Source: Candidatus Blastococcus massiliensis AP3 (GTDB lineage Bacteria; Actinomycetota; Actinomycetes; Mycobacteriales; Geodermatophilaceae). From it: DNA of 64,000 nt. The notes under the pieces were generated by a model. The model was not told the DNA's origin. It saw only the letters and a list, made by a program, of their open reading frames with translations, and ran no database searches. Position numbers and translations under genes: made by a program. The stretch covers positions 295,577 to 359,576 of the forward strand of contig NZ_HG931173.1 in NCBI RefSeq assembly GCF_000582785.1, written 5' to 3'. Position 1 is the stretch's first letter. Every line of letters begins with the position of its first letter. Positions 26,013 to 35,406 of the stretch are shown piece after piece.

Positions 26013-27833
26013 GTGACCTCCTCCCCCGCTGTTCCGCGCTACGTGCAGGGAACGATCGAGGAACTGGGCACCCCGCTCGCGGAGGTCACCTTCGTCGTGG
26101 TCGACCTCGAGACGACCGGCGGCTCGCCCAAGGACAGCGCGATCACCGAGATCGGCGCGGTGAAGGTCCGCGGCGGGGTGGTGCTCGGCGAGTTCCAGAC
26201 GCTGGTCGACCCGGGCCAGGAGATCCCGCCCTACATCAGCGTGCTCACCGGCATCACCACCGCGATGGTCGCCGCCGCGCCGCGGATCGGGACGGTGCTG
26301 CCCGCGTTCCTGGAGTTCGCCCGCGGCGCGGTCCTCGTCGCGCACAACGCCCCCTTCGACCTCGGCTTCCTCAAGGCGGCGTGCGCGGAGAACGGCATCC
26401 TGTGGCCGGCGGCGGCCTCGGTCGACACCGCGGTGCTGGCCCGCCGGCTGCTCACCCGCGACGAGGTGCCCAACTGCAAGTTGGCCACGCTCGCGCCCTT
26501 CTTCTCCGCCACCACCTCGCCGACCCACCGGGCGCTGGACGACGCCCGCGCCACCGTCGACGTCCTGCACGGCCTCTTCGAGCGGCTGGGCCCGCTGGGC
26601 ATCTCCTCGCTCGAGGAGCTCACCGGGCTCACCCGCCAGATCGACCCCGAGCGCCGGCGCAAGCGCCACCTCGCCGACGCCGTCCCGCACGGTCCCGGCG
26701 TCTACCTCTTCCGCGGTCCCCGCGACGAGCCGCTCTACGTCGGCACGTCCACCGATCTGCGCACGCGGGTGCGCAGCTACTTCACCTCGGGCGAGCAGCG
26801 CAGCCGGATCACCGAGATGGTCGCGCTGGCCCAGCGGATCGACGCGATCCCGTGCGCCCACGCGCTCGAGGCTGCGGTGCGCGAGCTGCGGCTGATCGCC
26901 GAGCACAAGCCGCGGTACAACCGGCGGTCCCGCTTCCCGGAGCGGGCGCTGTGGGTGCGGCTCACCGAGGAGCCGTTCCCCCGCCTCTCCGTCGTGCGCC
27001 GGGTGCGCCCCGGCGCCGGCGTCTTCCTCGGGCCCTTCCCCGACCGGCGGGCCGCCGACGCCGCCGTCGCGGCCGTGCACGAGTCGCTCCCGCTGCGCCA
27101 GTGCACGGCGCGGATCCCCGCCCGTAGCCCGGCCGGCTCGGCGTGCGCGCTGTTCGACATGGGCAGGTGCGGCGCTCCCTGCACGGGCGCGCAGTCCGTC
27201 GCCGACTACGACGACGTCGCGGCCGTCCTCCGCGCCGCGGTCGCCCGCGATCCGGCCGACCTGGTCGCCCCGCTCCTGCGTCGCGTCGAACGCCTGGCCG
27301 CCGAGGAGCGCTACGAGGACGCCGCGGTCCTCCGCGACCGCATCGCCGTGCTGCTGCGTGCGGTGCGGCGGCGGCAGCGGCTGGAGTCGCTCGCCGCCGT
27401 CCCCGAGCTGGTCCTGGCCCGCCCCGACGGAGAGGGAGGCTGGGAGCTCTCCGTGGTCCGGCGCGGCCGGCTCGTCGCCGCGGGGGTCGCGCCCCGGGGG
27501 ACCTCGGTCCGCGGCACCCTGGCCGGGCTGCTGAGCACCGCCGAGACCCCGGTCGCACCCGACGGGGAGTCGGCCGCGTCGGTGGACGAGACCGAGCTCG
27601 TCCTGCGCTGGATGGAGAAGCCGGGCACCCGGCTCGTCGAGCTCGACGGCACCCTGGCCTGCCCCGCGCCGGGCACCGGCGCCTTCAGCGAGTTCCTGGC
27701 CAGGGCCGTCGACAGCGCGGCCGGCCGCGACCCCTTCGCCGACGGGCGCTCCCTGGGCACCCGCGCCCGCCCGGAGCGCCTCACGGCGGGCGTGCGCGCC
27801 GCGGCCCGCGCACCGATAGCATCGCCGGCGTGA
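26013..27833 (+). CDS. DEDD exonuclease fused to GIY-YIG/UvrC-like domains
   Basis: A 606-residue protein of the DnaQ-UvrC fusion type, matching M. tuberculosis Rv2191. N-terminal DnaQ/DEDDh exonuclease: VVVDLETTGGSPKDSAITEIGAVKV (first two acids), VAHNAPFDLGFLK, HRALDDARATVDVLHGLF (His and last Asp). Then a GIY-YIG domain (DAVPHGPGVYLFRGPRDEPLYVGTSTDLRTRVRSYFTSGEQR), which lacks a classical G-I-Y tyrosine order only slightly, and a UvrC-like middle with a Cys-containing region SACALFDMGRCGAPCTGAQS and a UvrB-interaction-like helix pair EERYEDAAVLRDRIAVLL. The C-terminal endonuclease/HhH of UvrC is absent. A DNA repair exo/endonuclease is likely. GTG start; coupled to the next gene. Confidence 0.9.
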   Translation: MTSSPAVPRYVQGTIEELGTPLAEVTFVVVDLETTGGSPKDSAITEIGAVKVRGGVVLGEFQTLVDPGQEIPPYISVLTGITTAMVAAAPRIGTVLPAFLEFARGAVLVAHNAPFDLGFLKAACAENGILWPAAASVDTAVLARRLLTRDEVPNCKLATLAPFFSATTSPTHRALDDARATVDVLHGLFERLGPLGISSLEELTGLTRQIDPERRRKRHLADAVPHGPGVYLFRGPRDEPLYVGTSTDLRTRVRSYFTSGEQRSRITEMVALAQRIDAIPCAHALEAAVRELRLIAEHKPRYNRRSRFPERALWVRLTEEPFPRLSVVRRVRPGAGVFLGPFPDRRAADAAVAAVHESLPLRQCTARIPARSPAGSACALFDMGRCGAPCTGAQSVADYDDVAAVLRAAVARDPADLVAPLLRRVERLAAEERYEDAAVLRDRIAVLLRAVRRRQRLESLAAVPELVLARPDGEGGWELSVVRRGRLVAAGVAPRGTSVRGTLAGLLSTAETPVAPDGESAASVDETELVLRWMEKPGTRLVELDGTLACPAPGTGAFSEFLARAVDSAAGRDPFADGRSLGTRARPERLTAGVRAAARAPIASPA

Positions 27834-28117
27834 TCACCGCCATCGTGATGATCGATGCCGCGACGGACTCGATCCCCGAGGTGGCCGGCGCGATCGCCGA
27901 CCTCGACGGGGTCAGCGAGGTCTACTCCACCGCCGGCGAGGTCGACCTGATCGCCGTCGTCCGGGTGCGGGAGTTCGAGCAGGTCGCCGAGGTGATCGCC
28001 GGCCGCATCAACAAGGTGCCGGGTGTGCTCGAGACCGAGACGCACATCGCGTTCCGCGCCTATTCCAAGCACGACCTCGAGGCCGCCTTCGCGATCGGCT
28101 TCGACTCCGCGGACTAG
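27830..28117 (+). CDS. Lrp/AsnC-type ligand-binding (RAM) domain protein without HTH
   Basis: A 95-residue stand-alone regulatory RAM/AsnC_trans_reg domain: [41 protein letters not shown], then [24 protein letters not shown]. No DNA-binding helix-turn-helix precedes it, so it is a RAM-only protein, probably an oligomeric amino-acid sensor. Its GTG overlaps the preceding stop (GTGA) and its TAG stop shares the tetranucleotide CTAG with the stop of the convergent trpD gene. Nearness to trpD and the amino-acid-binding fold make an amino-acid response plausible. Unknown partner. Confidence 0.85.
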   Translation: MITAIVMIDAATDSIPEVAGAIADLDGVSEVYSTAGEVDLIAVVRVREFEQVAEVIAGRINKVPGVLETETHIAFRAYSKHDLEAAFAIGFDSAD

Positions 28118-29184
28118 CGGCGCGCCGCCTCGTCCCCCACGGCGCGGCTCACCGTCACCCAGCGGTCGAGCTGGGCGGCCGCCTGCCCGTCGTCGATGGC
28201 GGCCGCGGCCCGCTCCAGGCCGACCGCGAGCGCGTCCTGCAGCCGGCCGGCGCCCTCGTCGAACGCCGCCAGCGCGGCGGCCGCGTTGAGCACCACCGCA
28301 TCGCGGACCGGCCCGGGCTCGCCGTCCACCACCCGGCGGAAGACGTCGGCGTTGTAGGCCGGCGATCCGCCCCGGAGCGCGTCGACGCCGGAGGCCGGGA
28401 TGCCCAGCGCCGCGGGGTCCACCCGGTCGGGGACCACCTCGCCGTCGCGGACCACCCACGCCGAGGACGTCGTCGCGGTGGTCAGCTCGTCGAGCCCGTC
28501 GTCCCCGCGGAACACGACCGCTCGACCGCCGCGGGAGGCCAGCACCTCGGCCAGCACCGGGGCCATGCCGGCGTCCGCGCAGCCGATGGCGGCGGCCACC
28601 GGCCGGGCCGGGTTGGTCAGCGGGCCCAGGAAGTTGAAGACGGTGGCGATGCCGAGCTCGCGGCGCGGCGTGGCGGCGTGCCGCATCCCCGGGTGGAACA
28701 CCGGCGCGAAGAAGAAGCCGATGCCCGCCTCCTGGACGCAGCGGGCCACGCCGGCGGCCGGCAGGTCGATGACGACGCCGAGGGCCTCGAGCACGTCCGC
28801 GGCACCGGAGGACGACGACGCCGCGCGGCCGCCGTGCTTGGCGACCGGCACCCCGGCCGCGGCGGTGACGACCGAGGCCATGGACGAGATGTTGACGGTG
28901 TGCGCGCCGTCGCCACCCGTGCCCACGATGTCGACGCAGGCCAGCGGGAGCGTCACCGGCGTCGCCTGCGCCAGCATCTCGGCGGCCAGCCCGGCCACCT
29001 CCTGCGCAGAGGCGCCCTTCGCCCGCAGGGCGACGGCGAAGCCGGCCACCTGGGCCGGCGTGGCCTCCCCGGTCATCACCTCGCGCATCGCCCAGGCGGC
29101 GTCGGCGGCCGGGAGATCCTGACCGGACAGCAGGCGGTTGAGCAGCCCCGACCAGGTGGTCCGCGGCGGAGGAGCCGAACTCAC
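28114..29184 (-). CDS. trpD: Anthranilate phosphoribosyltransferase
   Basis: Transfers the phosphoribosyl group from PRPP to anthranilate, the second step of the tryptophan branch. The 356-residue protein starts at GTG ([21 protein letters not shown]), just after the stop of the receiver-like gene; an ATG 13 codons upstream (29223) would overlap that gene. The PRPP-binding signature [16 protein letters not shown], the [21 protein letters not shown] block and [14 protein letters not shown], with [13 protein letters not shown], are all intact. The rest of the trp operon is not here, as in mycobacteria where trpD is separate. Confidence 0.95.
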   Translation of the reverse strand: MSSAPPPRTTWSGLLNRLLSGQDLPAADAAWAMREVMTGEATPAQVAGFAVALRAKGASAQEVAGLAAEMLAQATPVTLPLACVDIVGTGGDGAHTVNISSMASVVTAAAGVPVAKHGGRAASSSSGAADVLEALGVVIDLPAAGVARCVQEAGIGFFFAPVFHPGMRHAATPRRELGIATVFNFLGPLTNPARPVAAAIGCADAGMAPVLAEVLASRGGRAVVFRGDDGLDELTTATTSSAWVVRDGEVVPDRVDPAALGIPASGVDALRGGSPAYNADVFRRVVDGEPGPVRDAVVLNAAAALAAFDEGAGRLQDALAVGLERAAAAIDDGQAAAQLDRWVTVSRAVGDEAARR

Positions 29185-29191
29185 CGCGCGG

Positions 29192-29617
29192 TCACCGGAC
29201 GGCGGGCCGCCGCGCGGAGGCACGCAGCAGCTCCGCCACGACCGCCGGCGCCGTCAGCGGGTCGACCGGGAGGGGCAGCGTGCCCTCGGCCCGCGACCAG
29301 TGCGCCAGCCAGCGATCGGGCTGCCGGGCGATGAGGACGCAGACCGTCGGCCGGTCGGGCACCTCCTGGTCGAGCTGGCGGGCCAGCGCGAGCCCGCCGG
29401 TCGGCTGCGCCTCGCCGTCCAGGATGCAGAGGTCCACCCCGCCCGCGTCGACGGCCGCGACGACCTCGTCGCCGGTGGCGCACTCGATCCAGCTGAGCGG
29501 GCCGACGTCGGGCGCGGGACGCCGGCCGACCGCCGTACGCACGGCATCACGGGTCTCGGCGCGGGAGCTGTAGACCAGCACGGTGGCCGGGGCGTCGGGG
29601 GTTCCGGCAGGGCTCAC
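29192..29617 (-). CDS. Degenerate receiver-domain protein (pseudo-receiver)
   Basis: A 141-residue CheY-like protein with no output domain. The fold is recognised from [42 protein letters not shown] (Asp at about 67 in the phosphoacceptor position) and [23 protein letters not shown]. But the acidic pair after strand 1 is replaced by Ser-Ser, and the Lys after strand 5 is replaced (LPLPVDPL). It is therefore unlikely to phosphorylate normally. GTG start. It is placed just upstream of trpD (stop to start 7 bp), so cotranscribed. Role unknown. Confidence 0.75.
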   Translation of the reverse strand: MSPAGTPDAPATVLVYSSRAETRDAVRTAVGRRPAPDVGPLSWIECATGDEVVAAVDAGGVDLCILDGEAQPTGGLALARQLDQEVPDRPTVCVLIARQPDRWLAHWSRAEGTLPLPVDPLTAPAVVAELLRASARRPAVR

Positions 29618-29751
29618 GCTGGCGAGCCTAGTGGTAGGACGGCCGCCCGCCCGGGGAGGTCGCGGCCCCGGGTATCGGGATGATCACATCGCCCGCCACG
29701 CCAGGCGGCCCCGCGGTCGTCACTGGACGGAGCCGATGCCATGATGGCGGC

Positions 29752-30363
29752 GTGACAACGGCCCCCGTCGCGAGCAGCACCTTCGATCCGTCCCGGGTGC
29801 ACTCCCTGACTCGACCGAACATGGTCAGCGTCGGCACGATCATCTGGCTCTCGAGCGAGCTGATGTTCTTCGCCGGCCTGTTCGCCATGTACTTCACCGC
29901 GCGAGCCCGGGCGGAGGGCGCCTGGCCGCCGGAGCCCACGGAGCTGAACCTCCCGTACGCCACTCTCTTCACGGTGATCCTGGTGGCGTCCTCGTTCACC
30001 GCCCAGTTCGGCGTGTTCGCGGCGGAAAGCGGCAACGTCTACGGCCTCCGGCGCTGGTTCGCCATCTCGTTCCTCCTGGGCGCGATCTTCGTCGCGGGTC
30101 AGAGCTACGAGTTCTACGAACTGGTGCACCACGGCACGACGATCTCCTCGTCGACCTACGGCTCGGTCTTCTACCTCACGACCGGGTTCCACGGCCTCCA
30201 CGTCATCGGTGGCCTGGTCGCCTTCGTCTACATCCTCATCCGGTCCACCATGGGCCGCTTCACGCCGGCACAGGCGACCGCGGCGATCGTGGTCTCCTAC
30301 TACTGGCACTTCGTCGACGTCGTGTGGATCGGGCTCTTCGCCACGATCTACCTGATCCGCTAG
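29752..30363 (+). CDS. ctaE: Cytochrome c oxidase subunit III
   Basis: Membrane subunit of the aa3-type cytochrome c oxidase in the plasma membrane. The 203-residue protein begins at GTG ([12 protein letters not shown]) and has five predicted membrane helices, beginning [29 protein letters not shown], the conserved [19 protein letters not shown], and the final [20 protein letters not shown]. The order ctaE-qcrC-qcrA-qcrB is the standard actinobacterial arrangement, in which bc1 and aa3 form a supercomplex. The first gene of the operon; 8 bp separate it from qcrC. Subunit I (ctaD) is not in this window. Confidence 0.95.
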   Translation: MTTAPVASSTFDPSRVHSLTRPNMVSVGTIIWLSSELMFFAGLFAMYFTARARAEGAWPPEPTELNLPYATLFTVILVASSFTAQFGVFAAESGNVYGLRRWFAISFLLGAIFVAGQSYEFYELVHHGTTISSSTYGSVFYLTTGFHGLHVIGGLVAFVYILIRSTMGRFTPAQATAAIVVSYYWHFVDVVWIGLFATIYLIR

Positions 30364-30370
30364 GGGAACG

Positions 30371-31222
30371 GTGTCCACCACGAACCCGCAGTCCGACGGT
30401 CGTCCCGACGTCGAGTCCACCGCCGCCACGCCGGCGGCCCGCGCGCGGAGCCGCAGGCGCAGCAAGCACCGCCGACGGGTGGCCAACGTGGCCGCGCTCA
30501 TGGCGAGCCTGGTGCTCACCGGCGCGCTCTACTCGGTCCTCAGCCCGGCGCAGGCCGCCCCGGCGGAGAACACCGAGAGCGCCGCGATCGAAGCCGGCCG
30601 CGAGCTCTACGAGCGCAGCTGCATCACCTGCCACGGCGAGAACCTCGAGGGCGTCGCCGACCGCGGGCCCTCGCTGATCGGCGTCGGCGCAGCCTCGGTC
30701 TACTTCCAGGTGCACACCGGTCGCATGCCGCTGGTCCGCCAGGAGGCTCAGGCCCCCGACAAGCCGGCGGTCTTCTCGGACGAGGAGATCGACCAGCTCA
30801 TGGCCTACGTGCAGGCCAACGGTGGCGGCCCCACGCTCCCGAGCGGTGACCTGCGGGACGGCGACGTCGCCGAGGGTGGCGAGCTGTTCCGGCTCAACTG
30901 CGCCTCGTGCCACAACTTCGTCGGCGAGGGCGGCGCGCTCTCGGCGGGCAAGTGGGCGCCCAGCCTCGAGGACTCCAACGACCTGGAGATCTACACCGCG
31001 ATGCTGACCGGGCCGGAGAACATGCCCGTCTTCGGCGACAACCAGCTGACCCCCGAGGAGAAGCGCTCGATCATCGCCTACGTGCAGACGATCTCCGAGC
31101 AGACCGATCCGGGCGGCGCCGGCATCGGCCGCGTCGGTCCCGTCGCCGAGGGCCTGGTCATCTGGATCGTGGGCATCGGCGCCCTGATGTTCGGCATCTT
31201 CTGGATGGGGAGCAAGGCGTGA
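30371..31222 (+). CDS. qcrC: Cytochrome bc1 complex diheme cytochrome c subunit
   Basis: The fused diheme cytochrome c1 of the actinobacterial bc1 complex, electron donor directly to the oxidase. The 283-residue protein has an N-terminal membrane anchor (VANVAALMASLVLTGALYSVL), two CxxCH heme sites (CITCH at 84-88 and CASCH at 177-181), probable axial Met residues in GRMPLV and NMPVFGDN, and a C-terminal membrane helix VIWIVGIGALMFGIFWMG. A GTG start, and the stop overlaps the qcrA start. Complete and typical. Confidence 0.95.
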   Translation: MSTTNPQSDGRPDVESTAATPAARARSRRRSKHRRRVANVAALMASLVLTGALYSVLSPAQAAPAENTESAAIEAGRELYERSCITCHGENLEGVADRGPSLIGVGAASVYFQVHTGRMPLVRQEAQAPDKPAVFSDEEIDQLMAYVQANGGGPTLPSGDLRDGDVAEGGELFRLNCASCHNFVGEGGALSAGKWAPSLEDSNDLEIYTAMLTGPENMPVFGDNQLTPEEKRSIIAYVQTISEQTDPGGAGIGRVGPVAEGLVIWIVGIGALMFGIFWMGSKA

Positions 31223-32334
31223 GCACGCAGGACACCCGCCCCGGTAGCACGGGTGGGTCGGACACCCCGGGACCGCTGCACGGCGGTCCGGACGACGACT
31301 ACACCCCCGAGCAGCTCGCGGCGATGTCGCGCGAGGACCTCGACCGCCTCGGCGCCCGGTACGACGGCGTGGAGATCCTGCATGTCGACCCGGGCCCCGA
31401 GCCCGACTCGCGCGAGGAGAAGCGGGCCATCCGCCAGGTCGGCCTGGTCTGGACACTGGCCGGTCTGTCCGCCTTCGCGTTCCTGGTCGTCTACGCCGGC
31501 TCGGGCTGGTTCCTGCCCGACTGGAACTGGGCCGAGAACAACGGCGACACCTGGAGCAGCCTGTTCACCCCGTTCCTGGGTCTGACCATGGGCCTGTCCC
31601 TGACGCTCATCGGTGTCGGCCTGGTGCTGTTCACCAAGAAGCTGCTGCCGCACGAGACCGCGGTCCAGGACAAGCACGACGGCTCGCACTTCGACCGGGT
31701 CACCACCGGCGCGTCGCTCACCAGCGGCTACAAGAACAGCGGCCTGGCCCGGCGCAAGCTGCTCACCCGCTCGCTGGCCTTCATGGGCGGCGGCGTGGGT
31801 CTCATGCTGATCGCCCCGCTCGGCGGCATGATCAAGAACCCGAACAAGGGCAACCCGCTCGGCACCACCGCCTGGGCCGAGGGCGTCCGCCTGCTGCGCG
31901 ACGACGGCAGCCCGGTCCGCCCCGGCGACCAGGAGCCGGGCTCCCTGGAGACGGTCTTCCCTGCCGTCCCGGGCGGCAACCGCCAGGCCGACGCGGCGAC
32001 GATGCTCATCCGGCTCCGGCCGCAGCAGCTCGCGAACGACAACCCTCGGCAGGGCCAGGAGGACTTCGGCTACGGCGACTACGTCGCCTACTCGAAGATC
32101 TGCACCCACGCCGGCTGCCCGGTCTCGCTGTACGAGCAGGAGACCAGCCGCATCCTCTGCCCGTGCCACCAGTCGCAGTTCGACGTCACGCAGGGTGCCA
32201 AGCCGGTCTTCGGCCCGGCCACCCGTTCGCTGCCGCAGCTGCCCATCACCGTCGACGACGAAGGATTCTTCGTCGCTCGCAGCGACTACATCGAGGCCGT
32301 CGGGCCGACCTACTGGAACCGGGAGCGCATCTGA
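31219..32334 (+). CDS. qcrA: Cytochrome bc1 complex Rieske iron-sulfur subunit
   Basis: Rieske protein carrying the [2Fe-2S] cluster that takes electrons from menaquinol. The 371-residue protein has a long N-terminal part with three predicted membrane helices ([20 protein letters not shown] region, [39 protein letters not shown]), as expected for the actinobacterial version. The cluster motifs are CTHAGC (Cys295, His297) and CPCHQS (Cys314, His317), with the disulfide Cys300/Cys316. GTG start overlaps qcrC by four bases. It is membrane-anchored and catalytic in the bc1-aa3 supercomplex. Confidence 0.96.
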   Translation: MSTQDTRPGSTGGSDTPGPLHGGPDDDYTPEQLAAMSREDLDRLGARYDGVEILHVDPGPEPDSREEKRAIRQVGLVWTLAGLSAFAFLVVYAGSGWFLPDWNWAENNGDTWSSLFTPFLGLTMGLSLTLIGVGLVLFTKKLLPHETAVQDKHDGSHFDRVTTGASLTSGYKNSGLARRKLLTRSLAFMGGGVGLMLIAPLGGMIKNPNKGNPLGTTAWAEGVRLLRDDGSPVRPGDQEPGSLETVFPAVPGGNRQADAATMLIRLRPQQLANDNPRQGQEDFGYGDYVAYSKICTHAGCPVSLYEQETSRILCPCHQSQFDVTQGAKPVFGPATRSLPQLPITVDDEGFFVARSDYIEAVGPTYWNRERI

Positions 32335-33995
32335 TGGCTGCTACTGCCACGGCGCCGGGAGCCCCCACCACGAAGCTCGGCAAGGCCGCCACGGAGATCG
32401 ACGACCGGCTGATCGTCGCCGGTCCGGTCCGCCGGACGCTCAACAAGGTCTTCCCCGACCACTGGTCGTTCCTGCTGGGCGAGATCGCGCTCTACTCGTT
32501 CCTCATCGCGCTGCTGTCGGGCACGTACCTGACGTTCTTCTTCGACCCCTCCCTGCGTGAGGTGGTCTACGACGGGTCCTACGCCCCGCTGCGCGGCGTG
32601 GAGATGTCGGCGGCCTACGACTCGGCGCTGAACCTCTCCTTCGACGTCCGCGGCGGCCTGTTCATGCGACAGGTCCACCACTGGTCGGCGCTGCTGTTCG
32701 TCGCCTCGATCGTGGTGCACCTGCTGCGCGTCTTCTTCACCGGCGCCTTCCGCCGGCCGCGGGAGACGAACTGGCTGATCGGCGTGGTCATGCTGGTCCT
32801 CGCCCTGCTGATGGGCGTGACCGGCTACACCCTCCCCGACGACCTGCTCTCGGGCACCGGCCTCCGCATCATCAGCGCGATCCTCCTGTCGATCCCGGTG
32901 ATCGGGACGTGGGCGCACTGGGCGGTATTCGGCGGGGACTACGTCGGCGAGCTCATCATCGGGCGCTTCTACATCGCCCACGTGCTGATCATCCCGGCCA
33001 TCCTGCTGGCCCTGATCGCCGTGCACCTGCTGATCCTGGTCAAGCAGAAGCACACCCAGTTCCCCGGTCCGGGCCGCACCGAGCACAACGTCGTCGGCAA
33101 CCGGCTCTTCCCGACCTTCGCCGCGAAGGCCACCGGCCTGCTGTTCATCGTGTTCGGTGTGATCGCCGGACTCGGGGGCCTGGTGCAGATCAACCCGTTC
33201 TGGCTGTGGGGTCCGTACAACCCGGCCCAGGTGTCGGCCGGGTCGCAGCCGGACTGGTACATCCTCTTCCTGGACGGGTCGACGCGACTCTTCCCGGCGT
33301 GGGACATCAACCTGCCCGGCGACTACAACATCCCGGCGCTGTTCTGGCCGACGGTCGTGATCGCCGGCGCCATGTTCACCGTGCTGGCGCTCTACCCGTC
33401 GATCGAACGCAAGCTGACCGGCGACACCGCCTCGCACCACCTGCTGCAGCGTCCCCGCGACGTCCCTGTCCGGACCTCGCTCGGCGTCATGGGTCTGGTC
33501 TTCTACGGCATCCTGATGCTCTCGGGCGGCAACGACGTCTTCGCGGACAAGTTCAACGTCAGCCTCAACGCGATGATCTGGTTCGGACGCATCGGCGTGA
33601 TCGTGCTCCCGCCGCTGGCCTACGTGATCACGTACCGGATCTGCCTGGGCCTGCAGATGCACGACCGCGAGGTGCTCGAGCACGGCATCGAGACGGGCGT
33701 CATCCGGCGTCTGCCGCACGGCGAGTTCATCGAGGTCCACCAGCCGCTGGGCCCGGTCGACGAGCACGGCCACGGCCAGCTGGCCTACGGCGGCGCTCCG
33801 GTGCCGAAGAAGATGAACCAGATCGGCGGCGCCCGCCGCGCGATCCGGGGCTTCTTCTCCCCCATCGAGGAGCCGTCGCAGGTCGAGCTCGAGCAGCGCG
33901 CGGAGGGCCGAGGGCTGGCCGCCTCCGACGACCGCGAGCTCACCTCGTCGGGCCGGCCGATCGAGGGCGGCCGGCCGCAGGAGCCGCGCGACTGA
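32334..33995 (+). CDS. qcrB: Cytochrome bc1 complex cytochrome b subunit
   Basis: Menaquinol-oxidising cytochrome b. The 553-residue protein has about eight to nine membrane helices. Heme-ligand histidines lie in [33 protein letters not shown] and [19 protein letters not shown]; the [16 protein letters not shown] and PEW-like region ([14 protein letters not shown]) are the Qo-site features. The long actinobacterial C-terminal tail (after residue about 430) is present, including an acidic end. This is the target of telacebec-type inhibitors in mycobacteria. The ATG shares its first base with the last base of the qcrA stop (TGATG). A strong terminator follows. Confidence 0.96.
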   Translation: MAATATAPGAPTTKLGKAATEIDDRLIVAGPVRRTLNKVFPDHWSFLLGEIALYSFLIALLSGTYLTFFFDPSLREVVYDGSYAPLRGVEMSAAYDSALNLSFDVRGGLFMRQVHHWSALLFVASIVVHLLRVFFTGAFRRPRETNWLIGVVMLVLALLMGVTGYTLPDDLLSGTGLRIISAILLSIPVIGTWAHWAVFGGDYVGELIIGRFYIAHVLIIPAILLALIAVHLLILVKQKHTQFPGPGRTEHNVVGNRLFPTFAAKATGLLFIVFGVIAGLGGLVQINPFWLWGPYNPAQVSAGSQPDWYILFLDGSTRLFPAWDINLPGDYNIPALFWPTVVIAGAMFTVLALYPSIERKLTGDTASHHLLQRPRDVPVRTSLGVMGLVFYGILMLSGGNDVFADKFNVSLNAMIWFGRIGVIVLPPLAYVITYRICLGLQMHDREVLEHGIETGVIRRLPHGEFIEVHQPLGPVDEHGHGQLAYGGAPVPKKMNQIGGARRAIRGFFSPIEEPSQVELEQRAEGRGLAASDDRELTSSGRPIEGGRPQEPRD

Positions 33996-34013
33996 CAGCA
34001 GGACCCCGTTCGA

Positions 34014-34049
34014 AGCTGGGCCCCGGTGGATCTCCACCGGGGCCCAGCT
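34014..34049. terminator. Strong terminator of the ctaE-qcrCAB operon
   Basis: Perfect 17-bp inverted repeat AGCTGGGCCCCGGTGGA / TCCACCGGGGCCCAGCT with only TC between the arms, starting 18 bp after the qcrB stop. No other dyad in the window is as long and exact. The gap to the GNAT gene at 34118 holds nothing else obvious. Confidence 0.9.
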
Positions 34050-34117
34050 GCATCCGGCGACCTGCTGCATCCGGGGGCTCTGGCGGCGAGGCACCGGCCG
34101 ACCAGCAGGATGGCGGC

Positions 34118-34867
34118 ATGGGACAGCAGCGCTCACCGCTGGGCGTCGTCGAACTCCAGCTCCTCGCGGCCCGCGGCTGGAGGGGCGTCGAGCAGGAACG
34201 GCTCGGCGACTGGCTGCTGAGGACCGGGCACGGCGTCACCCGCCGGGCCAACTCCGCCCTCGTCGTGGGCGATCCGGCGCTGCCGCTGCCGGAGGCCGTC
34301 GACGCCGTCGCGCGCTGGTACGACGATCGCGGGCTGTCGCCTCGGGCCATGCTGCCGGGGGTGCAGGCCCGCCCGGCCGACGCCGCCTTCGCCGCGGCCG
34401 GCTGGGTGCGCGACGAGCCCGTCCTGGTCCTCACCGCCCCCCTCCCGGCCTCCGGGGAGCCGGACGTGCCGGTGGAGCTGCTGTCCGCGCCCGACGTGGG
34501 CTGGCTGGCCCGCTACGGGCTTCCGGGCGGACCGCCTCCCCCGGGCGCCCTGGGGGTCCTGACCAGCGGGACGGACGTCGTGTTCGCGTCGGTCCGGCCG
34601 GAACCCGCCCCGGCTCCCCCGGTCGCGATCGCCCGGGGCGTCCTCACGGACGGCTGGCTGGGGGTGGCCGCGGTCGCCGTCGCCGAGGAGCACCGCCGTC
34701 GCGGCCTGGCGACGGCGCTGATGGCGGCCCTGACCCGCTGGGCGGCCGGGCACGGTGCCCACTCGGTCCACCTGCAGGTGACGGCCGGCAACACCGCGGC
34801 CCGGGCGCTGTACCGACGGGCCGGCTTCATCGAGCACCACCGCTACCACTACCGCCGCCGGGCCTGA
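34118..34867 (+). CDS. GNAT family N-acetyltransferase
   Basis: A 249-residue protein with an N-terminal substrate-like half (VVELQLLAARGWRGVEQERLGDWLL, ARWYDDRGLSPRAMLP) and a C-terminal GNAT domain: GVAAVAVAEEHRRRGLATALMAALTRWAAGHGAHSVHLQVTAGNTAARALYRRAGF (residues about 180-235, described in parts), with the acetyl-CoA loop RRRGLA and the ALYRRAGF motif. The catalytic/substrate residues cannot be read. The gene lies alone between two terminators, facing away from qcrB, so it is a separate unit. Ribosomal or metabolite acetylation possible; unknown. Confidence 0.87.
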   Translation: MGQQRSPLGVVELQLLAARGWRGVEQERLGDWLLRTGHGVTRRANSALVVGDPALPLPEAVDAVARWYDDRGLSPRAMLPGVQARPADAAFAAAGWVRDEPVLVLTAPLPASGEPDVPVELLSAPDVGWLARYGLPGGPPPPGALGVLTSGTDVVFASVRPEPAPAPPVAIARGVLTDGWLGVAAVAVAEEHRRRGLATALMAALTRWAAGHGAHSVHLQVTAGNTAARALYRRAGFIEHHRYHYRRRA

Positions 34868-34902
34868 ACGACTCCGGGGCCGGCTGTCCGGCCACGACGC
34901 GC

Positions 34903-34936
34903 GAGGGCTCCTCCCGCCATGGCGGGAGGAGCCCTC
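34903..34936. terminator. Bidirectional terminator between GNAT and ctaF
   Basis: Perfect palindrome: GAGGGCTCCTCCCGCC (34903-34918), then AT, then GGCGGGAGGAGCCCTC (34921-34936). It lies between the convergent stops of the GNAT gene (34867) and ctaF (34951) and would terminate both. Confidence 0.85.
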
Positions 34937-34950
34937 GGAGGCGCCGGAGG

Positions 34951-35355
34951 TCAGCTCTGGACGGCGTTCTGGCCCACGTAGTACTCGAAGAGCAGGCCGC
35001 CGACCGCGACGAGGAGGAAGACCCCTCCGAGCGCGATCAGCCAGAAGTACCAGAAGGCCAGGCCCAGAGCCGTGATGGCGATGCAGATGGCCACGCCGAA
35101 GGGCCAGTAGCTCGCCGGGCTGAAGAACCCGAGCTCGCCGGCGCCGTCGGCCATCACGGCGTCCTTGCGGTCCTCGGGACGGGCCTCGATGCGCCGCGAC
35201 ACGAACCAGAAGAACGCGCCGATCATGCCGGTGAGGCCGGCCGAGAGGGCCAGCGCGGTCGTGCCGATCGGCTCCCTGGCCCAGACTCCGTAGACCACGG
35301 CGGCCGCGACGCAGAAGAACGCGATGATGTTGAAGATCAGCGCCTCGACCTTCAC
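34951..35355 (-). CDS. ctaF: Cytochrome c oxidase subunit IV (actinobacterial)
   Basis: A 134-residue four-helix membrane protein found only in actinobacterial aa3 oxidases. Predicted helices: LIFNIIAFFCVAAAVVYGVW, TTALALSAGLTGMIGAFFWFV, YWPFGVAICIAITALGLAFWYFW, and LIALGGVFLLVAVGGLLFEYYVG. A charged loop RRIEARPEDRKDAVMADGAGEL separates the second and third. GTG start behind AGGAGGT. It is coexpressed after ctaC with a 51 bp gap; together they match M. tuberculosis Rv2199c-Rv2200c. Length and order are as expected. Confidence 0.93.
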   Translation of the reverse strand: MKVEALIFNIIAFFCVAAAVVYGVWAREPIGTTALALSAGLTGMIGAFFWFVSRRIEARPEDRKDAVMADGAGELGFFSPASYWPFGVAICIAITALGLAFWYFWLIALGGVFLLVAVGGLLFEYYVGQNAVQS

Positions 35356-35406
35356 GGTCGTACCTCCTCGGGCGTCGTGGCGGAGCAGCGTGCGGACCGA
35401 GCCCGG

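Noticed and set aside
32310..34136. 608-codon minus-strand frame opposite qcrB
   Set aside because: Antisense shadow. qcrB has all expected motifs and helices on the plus strand.
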